Origin: Pseudo-nitzschia pungens
Lineage: Eukaryota > Bacillariophyta > Bacillariophyceae > Bacillariales > Bacillariaceae
Direction: 5' to 3'
DNA: 64,000 bases
Assembly (NCBI GenBank): GCA_037355855.1
Contig: CM074761.1
Span: 682,001-746,000 of the forward strand
In this document: piece by piece, positions 12,701-22,663 of the stretch
Position numbering within the stretch: the stretch's first letter is position 1
How the letters are laid out: each line of letters begins with the position of its first letter
Translations under genes and position numbers: made by a program
Notes under the pieces: generated by a model
Database searches by the model: none
The model's input: only the letters and a program-made list of their open reading frames with translations
What the model was told of the DNA's origin: nothing

Positions 12701-12931
12701 CTTCTTATCATCCGTTACAGTGATTGTTGTGCCAGAGGATGCAGACTCGGCATTCAACTTTAATGGCATGCGAAGCTTTGAAGCAAGAAGGTCATTCTGG
12801 TAAACAATACCTTTCGAAATTCCGTTGCTCTCTGATTTTGGGATGCCAACCGAAAACGCCGAAGCGGTATGAAGTGATCGCCACAGTAGCAGAGAAAGAA
12901 GAAACGCCGAATACACCATCTTAGGCGCCAA
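9752..12931 (-). CDS. Plastid-targeted FIST domain protein fused to IGPS-like barrel (probable pseudoenzyme)
   Basis: Exon 1 12931-10118, intron 10117-10022 (GTACG donor, CCACCACAG acceptor, phase 0), exon 2 10021-9752; 1,027 aa. The N-terminus is a hydrophobic signal followed by TASAF-SVG, the diatom plastid-import cleavage motif. Residues about 90-600 look like FIST_N plus FIST_C: LVGSTCGGFIGS, PGVSVVLSILPDVRLRTF, then GHGYAVHQVAS and TGCFIFPTLDRG. An acidic Glu/Asp run lies between the halves. Residues about 740-1020 match indole-3-glycerol-phosphate synthase: YAISVNCDPVLFGGSLEDL, LYPYQLYKMRLAGADAV, and LIVSNRE-LEDFSFDM across the splice. Compared with bacterial IGPS, the ECKKASPSKG loop reads DCKRTEPGSGS, the catalytic Lys of CKDF is Ser (ASDL), and the catalytic Glu of LTEV is Val (LTVT). 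Enzyme activity is therefore doubtful. A ligand-sensing or tryptophan-pathway regulatory role is an inference. Confidence 0.85.
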
Positions 12932-13843
12932 TGAAGATATTTGTTACGTGCACAAGAACCCTAGCTTAAATTTTGGTGTGCGTTGACTTCGGGGTGAGGA
13001 TTTACAGTTACCTGTATCGTACTATTCTCGAACTATCACGGTTGTTATCACTCTCCTTGTACTACAGGTAAACCTTACGTTTTCTTATTATTTTTGTGGT
13101 TTTTCCTAGACGTGTAATCTGAATCGATGACGATTGCATTGTTGATTTCCAGATATAATTTTGGAGGTATGCGTTGCAGCAAGAAATCTTACTAGCATAA
13201 TCCTACGTAACTTACCGGTACAGTAAAGTACACGCTCTATGAGATTTTTTCTGCAACTTAGTGGATGCGGATTGTGCCTTGCACTCTCTCATCTCAACTG
13301 AGACAGCTGGTGTCTGTGATTTCAGGTTTCTTGTTTTATTGACACATATGTATCCATACATCATACAAAGAGTATGATAATTCGTACTTCATTTCTTCCA
13401 CCAAAGTCTTCATACTACGGTACGTAAGGTTTTACTTCGTATTCATTAGTGTGACGGTAACCTTAACCTTACCGGTAAAACCTTATGCACCCTGACCCGT
13501 CGGTGTAATCTTACGGACATCTCGCGCGAAAAGTAGGAGCGAATATATAATATTACTCAGAGCTGTTTAACTTCATTTCCGGAGAACGCCAGGCGAGTTC
13601 TTTGGCGATCTCAGATCCTCACAATGTCGATGGTCTGATCGCAGTGGAGGCAGACACTATCAGAAAGCTTCGTAAGACTTACCCCGCAATTTCACGGGAG
13701 ACAATCACTGACATCTTCAGGACGCAAAAATAGGAAGAGGAACAAATCCTTTTTAGCTACCACCTTTTTCATGCCTTGCGAGAAGTTTAGAACGACTTTG
13801 TGATTCGAAGTGAAGTAATAAAAGTCAACAATTTACCTCTGAA
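12932..13843. other. Intergenic, divergent promoters, dense ACCGGTA/GTAAGGTT words
   Basis: Lies between two divergently transcribed genes. Contains AGGTAAACCTTACG near 13068, CTTACCGGTACAGTAAAG near 13211 and a compact cluster of GGTAACCTTAACCTTACCGG at 13456-13475. No coding region seen. Confidence 0.55.
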
Positions 13844-15715
13844 ATGGGAAACGCAGAGAGTGGCCTTGTCGATGATGCTGAAATCTCGAAGCGCACTGCT
13901 AAAGCTACAGCGGCGGAGTATGCGAGAGCATCGAAAATAGCAACTGCAGCTGCAAAGTCGAGAATTTCAGAATTCTATCCTCCAGGACACGAAGTTCCTC
14001 ATTCTTCAATCAGTGTACAACGCGAAACAACCGCACACCAGCAAGAGGCCATAGAGGCGACTCTTCCGCGCCAACACGATGACGATACAAGAGATCAACA
14101 TGCCGAAAGGTCAAAAATCCAAATGGAGAGAGATATCTTGCCCATAAAATCAGGTCCTGTGGCGCAGAGTTTACCTCAAAAACCCTACAAATTGGCGAAT
14201 GGAGACACGGTTCACATGGTTCCGTTGAATAGGATTTCGTCACCACCAAAACGTCAGCCAGAACCAAAAGAAGAAACGAGAGAAATCACGGAATTGAGTC
14301 CGCAAGATATCGAAGCTAATCGGCTCCTTCAGAATATTCTCCATTTAGAAACAGATGTCACCGAGGCAACTGCCGCTGTCTATCATTACTTTGAGACAAA
14401 AAAGGTCGATGACGAAATCACAGCTCGTGGTCGAGCTCGCAAAGTTGTGCGGTATATCAAGGAGGAACTCAAGAAAGGAAATTCCAAACCTGCCTATCAG
14501 TTCCTTGAAACAGCTAGGACTGTGCTGCCAGTGCTTGAAGAAGAGAGACATATCGATGTAGAGGCAGGCTTGCGCCTGGAGGCTGACATTTTCAGTGAAG
14601 ATAGCGAGGATGAAGCGGTGCCAGTTCGTGAAGTTAGCGAGGATGCAACTGTGCCAGTTCGAGAGGCTGGTACGGAAAAACGTACTCAGAACGAAGACGA
14701 GCGTTCTATTTCAGATCAAACAGCAGCTATTTTCGAATATTTGGAGACCGCCAAGCCGAATGATGGAGGCAATGAAAAGCGGGTCACGAAGGATCCTATG
14801 GGTTCGAAACATGATGGGCATGCTGGGTCAAGCAGTAACATTTTCCGGGTATTAGAAGAATCAGAAGGAAATGGCTCGATCAAGCGGGAAGTTATTCATA
14901 TTGTAGAAAATGAGACTAGTACTGGTTTAGGACAGTATTCAGACCTCGACGACCTTCAAAATTTCAATGCTTCAAACGTGGAAGATATGGATTTGGAATT
15001 TGTTGAAAATTTTGACCTTGCTTACAGTGAGTTTCTGTACTATCATCCGAGACTCGTTGCCAAGAGTCCCGAACTGATGCAGAATCTTAGGATTTACAAA
15101 CTTCAAAAACTGTTAGAGTACAATGAAGTCTTAGAGCGTAAGAACGCTGAGAGACTTGACTCGATGAACATAGAAAAAAGAACGATCGAGGAAGCGATGC
15201 AATTGGAACTGAAAGATGCCATCAGGAAGAAGGCAGCTCGTCAGACTTTTCTGCAGTCGGAGGTAAACAATATTCATCTGAAAACCAAACAGATCCAAAG
15301 TAAGCTTCGATGGAAGGTTCTCAAGTATTCGGAAGATCGTGCAAAGCGACAAGTGAAACTGCGAGAACAATTTGAGACTATTCCCCACGTCAAAACTCGT
15401 CGAGAAATGATGCCATTGATACCTGATGGACTCTACAGCAAAAAGCTTGAGACTGCCATCAAAGCGTCCTTCATCGCGGAAGGGAGCCCTGTTCCCGACA
15501 TGCTATCGGCCAGTCAAGAGGATCAGCTACGCGAAATTCAGGTCGAGAATTCTATGATCAATTCTGAAATAGCCATGTTGAACAAGAGGCTTGCCAATCT
15601 GAGAAGCGAAGCGAACAAATTAGAGTGGGTGCAACCAACTCTAATGGAAATGAATCCTGCTACAATGCACAAACTGAAACAAAAAATAGAAAAACAAGAA
15701 GGAGTCTCTTTGTAA
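13844..15715 (+). CDS. Possibly N-myristoylated coiled-coil protein, unknown
   Basis: Intronless frame of 623 aa. It begins MGNAESG, which fits an N-myristoylation site (Gly2, small residue at 6), so the protein may attach to membranes after Met removal. Residues about 1-160 are polar and probably disordered. Residues 165-330 contain repeated short acidic helical blocks, including two related motifs ending in Y-H/E-YFET and EYLET, perhaps weak internal repeats. The C-terminal half (about 400-620) is strongly alpha-helical and charged, with heptad-like runs (EYNEVLERKNAERL, NSMINSEIAMLNKRL), consistent with a long coiled coil. No enzymatic motif was found. Function unknown; a membrane-tethered or cytoskeletal scaffold is possible. 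Confidence 0.75.
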   Translation: MGNAESGLVDDAEISKRTAKATAAEYARASKIATAAAKSRISEFYPPGHEVPHSSISVQRETTAHQQEAIEATLPRQHDDDTRDQHAERSKIQMERDILPIKSGPVAQSLPQKPYKLANGDTVHMVPLNRISSPPKRQPEPKEETREITELSPQDIEANRLLQNILHLETDVTEATAAVYHYFETKKVDDEITARGRARKVVRYIKEELKKGNSKPAYQFLETARTVLPVLEEERHIDVEAGLRLEADIFSEDSEDEAVPVREVSEDATVPVREAGTEKRTQNEDERSISDQTAAIFEYLETAKPNDGGNEKRVTKDPMGSKHDGHAGSSSNIFRVLEESEGNGSIKREVIHIVENETSTGLGQYSDLDDLQNFNASNVEDMDLEFVENFDLAYSEFLYYHPRLVAKSPELMQNLRIYKLQKLLEYNEVLERKNAERLDSMNIEKRTIEEAMQLELKDAIRKKAARQTFLQSEVNNIHLKTKQIQSKLRWKVLKYSEDRAKRQVKLREQFETIPHVKTRREMMPLIPDGLYSKKLETAIKASFIAEGSPVPDMLSASQEDQLREIQVENSMINSEIAMLNKRLANLRSEANKLEWVQPTLMEMNPATMHKLKQKIEKQEGVSL

Positions 15716-15998
15716 ACCTGATAGTGCGTTGCAAGATTGTATAATATTAATAATGAACTATTTATATTCTTAAACATAGCAGCACGTTTGTGTCGGATTG
15801 TGCCGCGATTTATTTGGTACAGTAGCATGTATACACACCGTAATGTGTTCGCTCGATATCGAAAGATCTAAGAAAGACTGATGGAAGACTGAACACACAA
15901 ACGAAGATGAAGTTGCCGGGGTTTAATGTTATTTCATAATTATACATTCGTAATGTACACCCTGTAATAGGCCGCTTTGATCGATAGATTGACAATTC

Positions 15999-17273
15999 TT
16001 ATTTTCCATCTGACAGGTTCGTATCCAGTTCATTCTTTGCTGCTGATCGAACAGCGTCGTTGAGTTCTCGTCTCCATGCATTGTGAAATCTCCACGTTAC
16101 GTAGGCATGAACCATTGATTGAGTCGATAGGTAGAAGGCATGACACAATTGTCGAGTTGTTGTTTCTCTGTTGGCTTTGAGGGCATTTTGGACCCTACTC
16201 TTTGCGCGTGCAAGTCCACGCAAGTTCTCTGTGTCGTTGTTCTGTGACAGATCAGAGGTATATCCACCACCTGCCAACCATGGGCGATAATCTTCTATGC
16301 CAGTTATTATTTGGTAGTTGTTTTGAGAAGATTTGTCGTAATCACTACCAGTGCCCTGATCTAGCACACAGGATGGTGTTATCTTTGCAATGGCAAATGT
16401 TAGTTTGCCGAGATAATCAGAACTGCAACTAGAAGACGACCCCGATTCTTGTTGTTGCGGCTCATCGTCTTGTAGGATGAGCGTACCACCTTTCAGGGGA
16501 ATGTCCCAAGAGCCCAAAACAACCAAACCACCATTGTCACATTCGTCATCTTTCCTCTCAGATTCCACAGCCAATGATGACGATGACGAGGATTCCACCG
16601 CTTTCCCAAATTCCAAAAGCTTCACAGGAAAGGGCACAAACCTAGCCATAAGGGATGAAGATGAAACATCGTTACCATTGCTTTTTTGTTTTTTTCTTCT
16701 AATTTTTCTTGGCCACCGTAACTTTTTTATGTCTGCAATTGTCAGTATACTGCTGTTCTCTTTTGCACACCGCAGAATCCCTAGGGAAATGGATCCCCGA
16801 CAGAGAAAATCCGACCACGTACCAACAAACCGACGGGACATTTCGACCACAAGCCGTTCCTCTTCTTCTCTCGCCTTCTCGATGCCTTCCTCATCTTTTT
16901 CTTGATGAGACGATGATTTTCCTCTTCTCCCCCTGGGAATCAACCACTTGGTCGCTTTCTTCGTCGTCAACGAAAATGGTCCCGACTGTTCGTTTGAAGA
17001 TGCAACCCCCGTTGGTCCATCTATAGATGCCTCCCACGTGAAGAAGGATGACGATAGCGCCGATGAAGATTGATTTCGATACCTTCGCTTCTGTAGTACA
17101 TCGACAATGTGCTCGCTGGTTTCTGAATGCGGTTTTGGTTTCAATGAGGATTTCTTCCAACAACCACCTCCACGACCGTTGTTCTGGTATCCGAACGAAG
17201 TGCTTTGGCACCTGCACAATGCAAGGAAGAGCACTATAGCGTAAAGTTCAAATACTGGCGGTAAAGACACCAT
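15999..17273 (-). CDS. Secreted or plastid-targeted protein of unknown function
   Basis: 424 aa from the first true ATG of the frame at 17273; upstream codons of the frame lack ATG. The N-terminus is a strong signal peptide (VFELYAIVLFLALCRCQ) followed by STSFGY, which could serve as a diatom plastid motif because Phe follows small residues, though it is less canonical than ASAF. A basic, Ser-rich region follows. A helical segment (VEMSRRFVGTWSDFLCRG) and a later block containing GSWDIPLKGGTLIL, YLGKLTFAIAKI and RPWLAGGGYT look conserved in style. The C-terminus is helical (HAYVTWRFHNAWRREL). I do not recognise the family. Confidence 0.65.
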   Translation of the reverse strand: MVSLPPVFELYAIVLFLALCRCQSTSFGYQNNGRGGGCWKKSSLKPKPHSETSEHIVDVLQKRRYRNQSSSALSSSFFTWEASIDGPTGVASSNEQSGPFSLTTKKATKWLIPRGRRGKSSSHQEKDEEGIEKAREEEERLVVEMSRRFVGTWSDFLCRGSISLGILRCAKENSSILTIADIKKLRWPRKIRRKKQKSNGNDVSSSSLMARFVPFPVKLLEFGKAVESSSSSSLAVESERKDDECDNGGLVVLGSWDIPLKGGTLILQDDEPQQQESGSSSSCSSDYLGKLTFAIAKITPSCVLDQGTGSDYDKSSQNNYQIITGIEDYRPWLAGGGYTSDLSQNNDTENLRGLARAKSRVQNALKANRETTTRQLCHAFYLSTQSMVHAYVTWRFHNAWRRELNDAVRSAAKNELDTNLSDGK

Positions 17274-18023
17274 GCTTTCCTTCTCTTGGTGATACTCGTG
17301 CCGTTTTGAAAGATGCAGCAACAACGATGCGATATGCTAGCGAAGGCTTGGCTCAACGAAAACTGGAGAATGAAAGAATCGCAGATTGCAGATTGCAGCA
17401 GCGTTGTTGTAGTCTGCCAAGTGTAGAAGATACGTATGGTACTATTCGAATACAGTACTTCGTATTTCATGACGTTTGACGATACCGTACGTCTCTAGTG
17501 TTCACTATGCTACAACACAGCTAATTATTGCCTTCTTCTTTAGTATCATGTGTATTATCAGGTGTCAACCCAATCTTCAATCGTCATCGCCGAACATACC
17601 TCGCTTCATCATACTTTCAATAGATATTAGTCCTACATCATACATAATAGTCATAGGCATTTTGCTAGTTGATGGTCGGTACACGCGTCACATCATCAAG
17701 CATCCACGACAAAATTTACTCACAGAACGGGTTGTCTTCAACGGTAAGACCTTACAGTATGAATAATTACCAGTACCGTACCGTATGCAAAGTAAGTTAC
17801 TGAATTGAAATCTTCTTCAACACAAAATCAACACATCATAGCCAAGGCATCATCAATAGTTCCCGATTGTGTAGACCTGATAGAAAAAATTTACCTGTCG
17901 GAGTAAGGTTATTGTAGATTTGAGCCAGTTAGTCAGCGAGAATTTTTAGTTCGAGAACAACCGACTTTTCAGCCCACTCTTTCCAAATCGATCTCACACA
18001 GCGGACAACGGAAGACAGCGACA
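17274..18023. other. Intergenic between divergent genes
   Basis: No convincing gene. It should contain the promoters of the minus-strand secreted protein and the plus-strand plastid membrane protein. ACGGTAAGACCTTACAG near 17742 and AGTACCGTACCGTATG near 17772 belong to the dispersed intergenic motif family. Confidence 0.5.
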
Positions 18024-18821
18024 ATGATTCGAGGTATTTTGTTCCTTGCCATCGCGGCACTATCGCAGATCGATTTATCGGCTTCATTCGTACCGAATAG
18101 GCAGAGTGCGGCGACCCTTTCGACGTTCTCGTCGTCTGCGTCCCCTCTCTTCGCCAAGAAAAAGAAGAAAAGTCAAGCCGGCAAGGGGTTCGGCAAGGAA
18201 CCAGAAAAAGTAGAAAAACCAAAAAGCAACAACGCAGACTTGTTCAACATAGAAGCCAGAGCTGCGGCTGCAGCTCAGCAGCAGTCGTCGGCTTTTACAA
18301 GTGTTGATGGAGGATCGGATGCCATACCCACACTATCGACGACAGCGACAACAGCCGATCCGTCCGAAAGCGTCGAAGATCGAAACAAACGAATCCTGCG
18401 TGAAAAGTATGGCCTTCGCACCAAGGAGGAACAGGAGGCTGCCGAGGCCAAGCAAAAGCAGATCACCGAGCAACGGAAGAAAATTAACGAATGGAAAAAG
18501 CTCGCCGACGAGGGCGACGATTTCGATTTGCTGCAAGTCATTCCCGATCCTGTACTGATCTTCATCGACAAATTTTTGAAGGGAGGTGTTGTAGTGTGCA
18601 CGACTCTCTTCGTTTTAGCAGGAATTGCTATCACAGTTGAAGCAGGAAGCAAAGCGACCGGCAACCCGTTGCCCCAGGAGGTCGATGACTTCATCGCTAA
18701 CGTTGTAGAGCCTAACTTTACGCCAGGTTTGGGCGTATTGTTGTCATTCTCTGTTGGGTTGGGATTGTTTGCTTCTCTTCAGCTGAATTCAGCGGCATCC
18801 ACGTACCGGGAAAACAAGTGA
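18024..18821 (+). CDS. Plastid-targeted protein with two C-terminal membrane helices
   Basis: Intronless, 265 aa. It starts MIRGILFLAIAALSQ, a signal peptide, followed by SASFVP, a good match to the ASAFAP-type motif for import into complex plastids; a Ser/Thr/Ala-rich transit-like stretch comes next. The mature region opens with a Lys run (AKKKKKSQAGKGFG), then a charged helix (KYGLRTKEEQEAAEAKQKQ), then PDPVLIFIDKFLKGG. Two hydrophobic segments follow (VVVCTTLFVLAGIAITVEAG and GLGVLLSFSVGLGLFASLQL), separated by a loop with PLPQEVDDFIANVVEPNF. This layout resembles small two-helix thylakoid assembly factors such as LPA2 or PAM68, but that is a resemblance of layout only. Probably a plastid membrane protein. 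Confidence 0.8.
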   Translation: MIRGILFLAIAALSQIDLSASFVPNRQSAATLSTFSSSASPLFAKKKKKSQAGKGFGKEPEKVEKPKSNNADLFNIEARAAAAAQQQSSAFTSVDGGSDAIPTLSTTATTADPSESVEDRNKRILREKYGLRTKEEQEAAEAKQKQITEQRKKINEWKKLADEGDDFDLLQVIPDPVLIFIDKFLKGGVVVCTTLFVLAGIAITVEAGSKATGNPLPQEVDDFIANVVEPNFTPGLGVLLSFSVGLGLFASLQLNSAASTYRENK

Positions 18822-19605
18822 GATAGGACTCAATATCTGGATGATCAAACGAAACTACTACAACCTTGCGTTTCATTCACAAGAGCAAAACATTGTAAAC
18901 ATATAATCCGAGGAGAACATTACATCATTTCGATCACCGTACCAGACCAATTCGCGCATAGAAGAAAGAGCGAAGACGAGAGGCAACATATTATTAGAAA
19001 GATCCGTACGAAAAGTGAAAGAAAAAAGTAATCCAGAGAATTTCCTTATCATCTTTTGATGTGAAGATCACTCATAATAGCACCAATGCTTACTCTTTCA
19101 ATTGCTTTTAATACACGCAAAATTCCTATCGGTATGCGATTAGGCATAAGAGAAGGTTTCACAATCGCCCCCGTTTCCGGCAACCTCAGCATCGACTCAC
19201 CGCAATTAAACTACGAATGTCTCGTCGCCACGACTTGCTAATTTTACGTTCTTTCCAAGGTTTAAAAGAAGGAAAGTTGTGAACATTAGCAGTCTGATCA
19301 CCGTGATACGGTTCACCTCAATTCTCTAGAACGACATGTGATTATTGGGCGTCTCCACAATACTTACGTGCATTAATTCACTAGTCGATAGCTCGATGTT
19401 TTCCCAAATCGTAGACGGCACAATCACGATACAAAACTGTAAGTAGCAGGAAACAAAGGGACGTAACGAGGGAAAAATGCTAGATTGCCATACACAACAG
19501 TGCCAACCTTTTCGGCATCAGATGAAATCACAATTCGGCGTGAGATGAAATCAGAATAAGAATCGCGAAGACTCTTGATCGTTTCATATCATTGGAGGAT
19601 CCGAA
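18822..19605. other. Intergenic, nothing recognised
   Basis: About 780 bases of moderate AT content without an open frame of interest, known repeat or RNA fold that I can support. Confidence 0.5.
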
Positions 19606-20251
19606 ATGGCTAAGAATTGTAATAAACGAAAGGCAGAAGACTTAACCGAATCTTCAACTGACATGGACAGGAGCATAGTCACGGCCATCGAAGAACTGGC
19701 AAAGCGCGTTGAATCACTCGAGGATCGTGTTCGTGAGCTTACGAGGAAAGCGAGTGAGCGCAACGAAAGCATGTAAGATGACTTGGAGGAAATTTTGAGC
19801 AGTGACGATGAGTCTACTGTGGATCAATCGGACAACTGGGCAATCATGTTTCGACAGCTGCGTGAATATAGAATCATTCATGGTGACTACAGGCTTCCAA
19901 TGAAGTCTCCTCAGAATAAAAAAAATTGGTACATGGGTGAACAACCAGAGAGCCTTTTATACTAATTATAGGACGGGAACGGGCTTGCAACTCAAGCCCG
20001 AAAGGATTGTCAAGCTCGAGAGCATTGGATTTTCCTGGGGAAAGAAGTATCCATCTCCCGCATCGTGGGATGAGATGCTTGATCAGCTCCAAACCTTTCA
20101 ACAACGAATGGGGAATTGCAATGTCCCCTCAATGCGGCTGATCCTACCCCATAGGCCAAATGGATTGCCTTTCAACACAAGGAATATAAGCTTTTCAAGA
20201 AAGGATATGGTTCATTTCTCACCTTGGATCAGATTGGTAAATTGAATAATT
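19606..20251 (+). pseudogene. Broken helicase-associated (HA) domain gene
   Basis: The ATG at 19606 opens a 56-codon frame (MAKNCNKRKAEDL, then a coiled-coil-like ELAKRVESLEDRVREL) that stops at TAA 19774. The same frame continues beyond the stop with NWAIMFRQLREYRIIHGDYR, an HA-domain opening. The domain continues in a second frame from about 19934 (WVNNQRAFYTNYRTG, LKPERIVKLESIGFSWG), and a second HA repeat starts there (SWDEMLDQLQTFQQRMGNC). Its remainder is back in the first frame from 20155 (AKWIAFQHKEYKLF, FLTLDQIGKLN). One stop and two frameshifts in one recognisable protein indicate a pseudogene, unless unusual splicing applies. HA-domain proteins are multicopy in diatoms and thought to bind DNA. 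Confidence 0.65.
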
Positions 20252-20534
20252 GAATAATCTTGGGATGAGCTGGAAAGGTCCGAAACTTAAACTACGATCG
20301 ACATAACGAGAGGAGGAAGTAACAATATTTTCTATTGGAAAAACATGTCGACAGCTTTCATTCAATCGAATGACATTTTGATCGCGACCAGTGTTGCTAC
20401 TAGTTCTTCTTCTGAAGGGATGATTCATCGTATCAAAACATCACATTGATTGTTTATTCATACGCGCGTACAAATAGGAGGTATTCCTATGAGATAACTA
20501 TATCTATTCGCAAAGTTACTTATCAAGGTAATAA

Positions 20535-20940
20535 CCGATCTGCACCTCTATCGCGTCAACCGATCTGCACCTCTATTGCGTCAACCGATCCGCACCTCTA
20601 TTGCGTCAACCGATCCGCACCTCTATTGCAAACTGATCCGCACCTCTATCGCAAACCGATCCGCACCTCCATCGCAATCCGCACCTCTATTGGAAACTGA
20701 TCCGCACCTCTATCGCAAACCGATCCGCACCTCCATCGCAATTCGCACCTCTATTGGAAACTGATCCGCACCTCTATCGCAAACCGATCCGCACCTCCAC
20801 CGGAATCCGCACCTCTATTGGAAACTGATCCGCACCTCTATCGCAAACCGATCCGCACCTCTATTGCAAACCAATCCGCACCTCTATTGGAAACTGATCC
20901 GCACCTCTATCGCAAACCGATCCGCACCTCTATCGCGTCA
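20535..20940. repeat. Minisatellite, about 20-25-bp units with a 64-bp higher-order repeat
   Basis: About 17 units sharing the core GATCCGCACCTCTATYG. The outer units carry a CGTCAA tail, the inner units a CAAA or GGAAA tail. Three consecutive 64-bp blocks (20633-20696, 20697-20760, 20761-20824) each contain three unit variants in the same order, so the array expanded at two levels. Open frames through it (SAPLLETDPHLYRKP-like) are by-products of the repeat. Confidence 0.9.
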
Positions 20941-21127
20941 ATAAACCTTCTTATTATTTCAAATCCTCTATTTTCACTACTTTTGTACTCCATATTAGAT
21001 AACACTTCATTTTCAATATCTATATTTAAATTTACATTATTGTTATAGGCGAGGGAGTCTTGTTGAGAAGATGGTAGGTTATATGAGTAGAAGTACAATA
21101 TCTCAAAAGTGAATGCAAAAATGTCAT

Positions 21128-21916
21128 TCATTCCCTGCTATCGGCAATAATTCCCCAAATATCATTATCCATAAGAATTTGAGACAACATTCGCTCTGAT
21201 TTTATGGTTCTTTCTAGGCGCTCGGCCTCTTTCCGGAGCATTGCCGCTTTCGCCTTGAGCAAGGCATTATCGATACGGTAAGCGCGAAGAAGGTGCGCCT
21301 TGGAATTTCCGCGTCTCGCCGCGTACACAACTTCGCCCGGTTGGACATTGGCCAAGTACAGAGCCTCACCAGATGGTTTCAGCACCTGACTTTGACTTGA
21401 ACTAGCACTCATGGACGCAACACTTCCATTATACACTGTTGTTGTGTTAGCTTCAAGGTTTTCGAAAAAGTGTTCCCACGGGAGAACTTCCGAAAGGAGC
21501 TTGTCGGCTAAAGCAATATCATCGATGTCGTTCTCCAGCTGCTTGATGACACCCTCTTGTTGGATGGTTGCATTTTTCTTTGCTTTCTGGTACAATTCTT
21601 CTAGTTTAACCTTGGATTCTTTAAAGAAATCAAGCTGCCGTTGGAGTTCGAGGCATACGTTCTGTTTTTTCCCTTCTATTTCATTCATCTGAATTTGAAT
21701 TTGTCTGTAGTTTTTGATTTTCCGTCCAGGAGGCAGAATTCCAGGCCGACGCTCAAGAAAGGCTTTCCACGCATCCTCAAATTCTTCGACTGTCTGAATG
21801 TCGTTGTCCGATAGATGTTCGGTAATATCGTCTTTGTTCAACCGAGGGGCTCGTTGAAAGAGCTCGTCAGTCGTAAGCCCAGACGCAATGACATTGGTCA
21901 TATCCAAAACTTCCAT
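21128..21916 (-). CDS. Coiled-coil protein of unknown function
   Basis: 262 aa from ATG at 21916; the frame runs further upstream but without ATG. Residues about 1-90 form a globular-looking acidic region (LFQRAPRLNKDDITEHLSD, EEFEDAWKAFLERRPGILPP). Residues about 95-165 are strongly helical with heptad spacing (CLELQRQLDFFKESKVKLEE, VIKQLENDID). A short Ser-rich break leads to YLANVQPGEVVYAARRGNSK and a second coiled coil near the C-terminus (LLKAKAAMLRKEAERLERTI), then a tail ending WGIIADSRE. No motif assigns a function. Its 3' end lies about 190 bp from the minisatellite. Confidence 0.7.
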   Translation of the reverse strand: MEVLDMTNVIASGLTTDELFQRAPRLNKDDITEHLSDNDIQTVEEFEDAWKAFLERRPGILPPGRKIKNYRQIQIQMNEIEGKKQNVCLELQRQLDFFKESKVKLEELYQKAKKNATIQQEGVIKQLENDIDDIALADKLLSEVLPWEHFFENLEANTTTVYNGSVASMSASSSQSQVLKPSGEALYLANVQPGEVVYAARRGNSKAHLLRAYRIDNALLKAKAAMLRKEAERLERTIKSERMLSQILMDNDIWGIIADSRE

Positions 21917-22663
21917 TTTTGTTTTGCCTCTATTCGAACGTCTTTTGAACACACCTTGATAGGGTGTGTTGTCTCAACAGAGAAGGAAAAAAATAATGAT
22001 CGATTGAAATGCACAATACGGTACACGTAATCTTTGACACAGATCTCAACAAGTTGGAGGGAGTTCCATTAATTTTCACGCGATTTCTGTACATTGATGA
22101 GAAATTAGCGATGTTCGCCTGCCTCGTATATAGATTTATTCAGTAATGAAGACATTATATATTTCATCTCCATCTTAGAGAAACCCCGAATTTCCAGGGG
22201 ACCCCTGGAATTTCTGGTTGAAAATCCCCTCTTTTTGAAAACTCAGTGACATCCGGTAACCACCAAAAAGAACATGGTGAAATGAATTGTTGTCTTGTTC
22301 TTCGATATTCTTATTTTTCACATCGACAACGAATTTGAGGCGCGAGTGAGATCTTACGAGTACGTACTTGTACGTACGATATATATATTATGGTATGAAT
22401 CGATTACGACGTTTTATTGGCACCTAGTGTCAGGTGTAGTGTCGAACAAACCTTTCTCACCTGACAACATCCAACACCTGGATGCAACTACATTTTCGAC
22501 GCCAGTCCTCGCATGTTATTTCCGGACGGGAGAAGATAACAAAGTTGTGGTGACAGCCTTAGACCAAGACCTTGCATGGCGTTCAGTTAAAATCACTCTG
22601 TGGGTCGCTCATCGAAAATTCCGGAAAGAAACGAAACCAATCGAGAAAAAAGAGCAAACGAAA

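Noticed and set aside
20446..21048. Three overlapping frames with DPHLYRKPIRTSIA repeats
   Set aside because: They are translations of the minisatellite, not a protein gene.
22295..22663. N-terminal extension of the BioD-like protein from ATG 22295
   Set aside because: The added 123 residues are unlike a presequence or a domain, while ATG 22664 gives a Ser/Arg-rich mitochondrial-type start.
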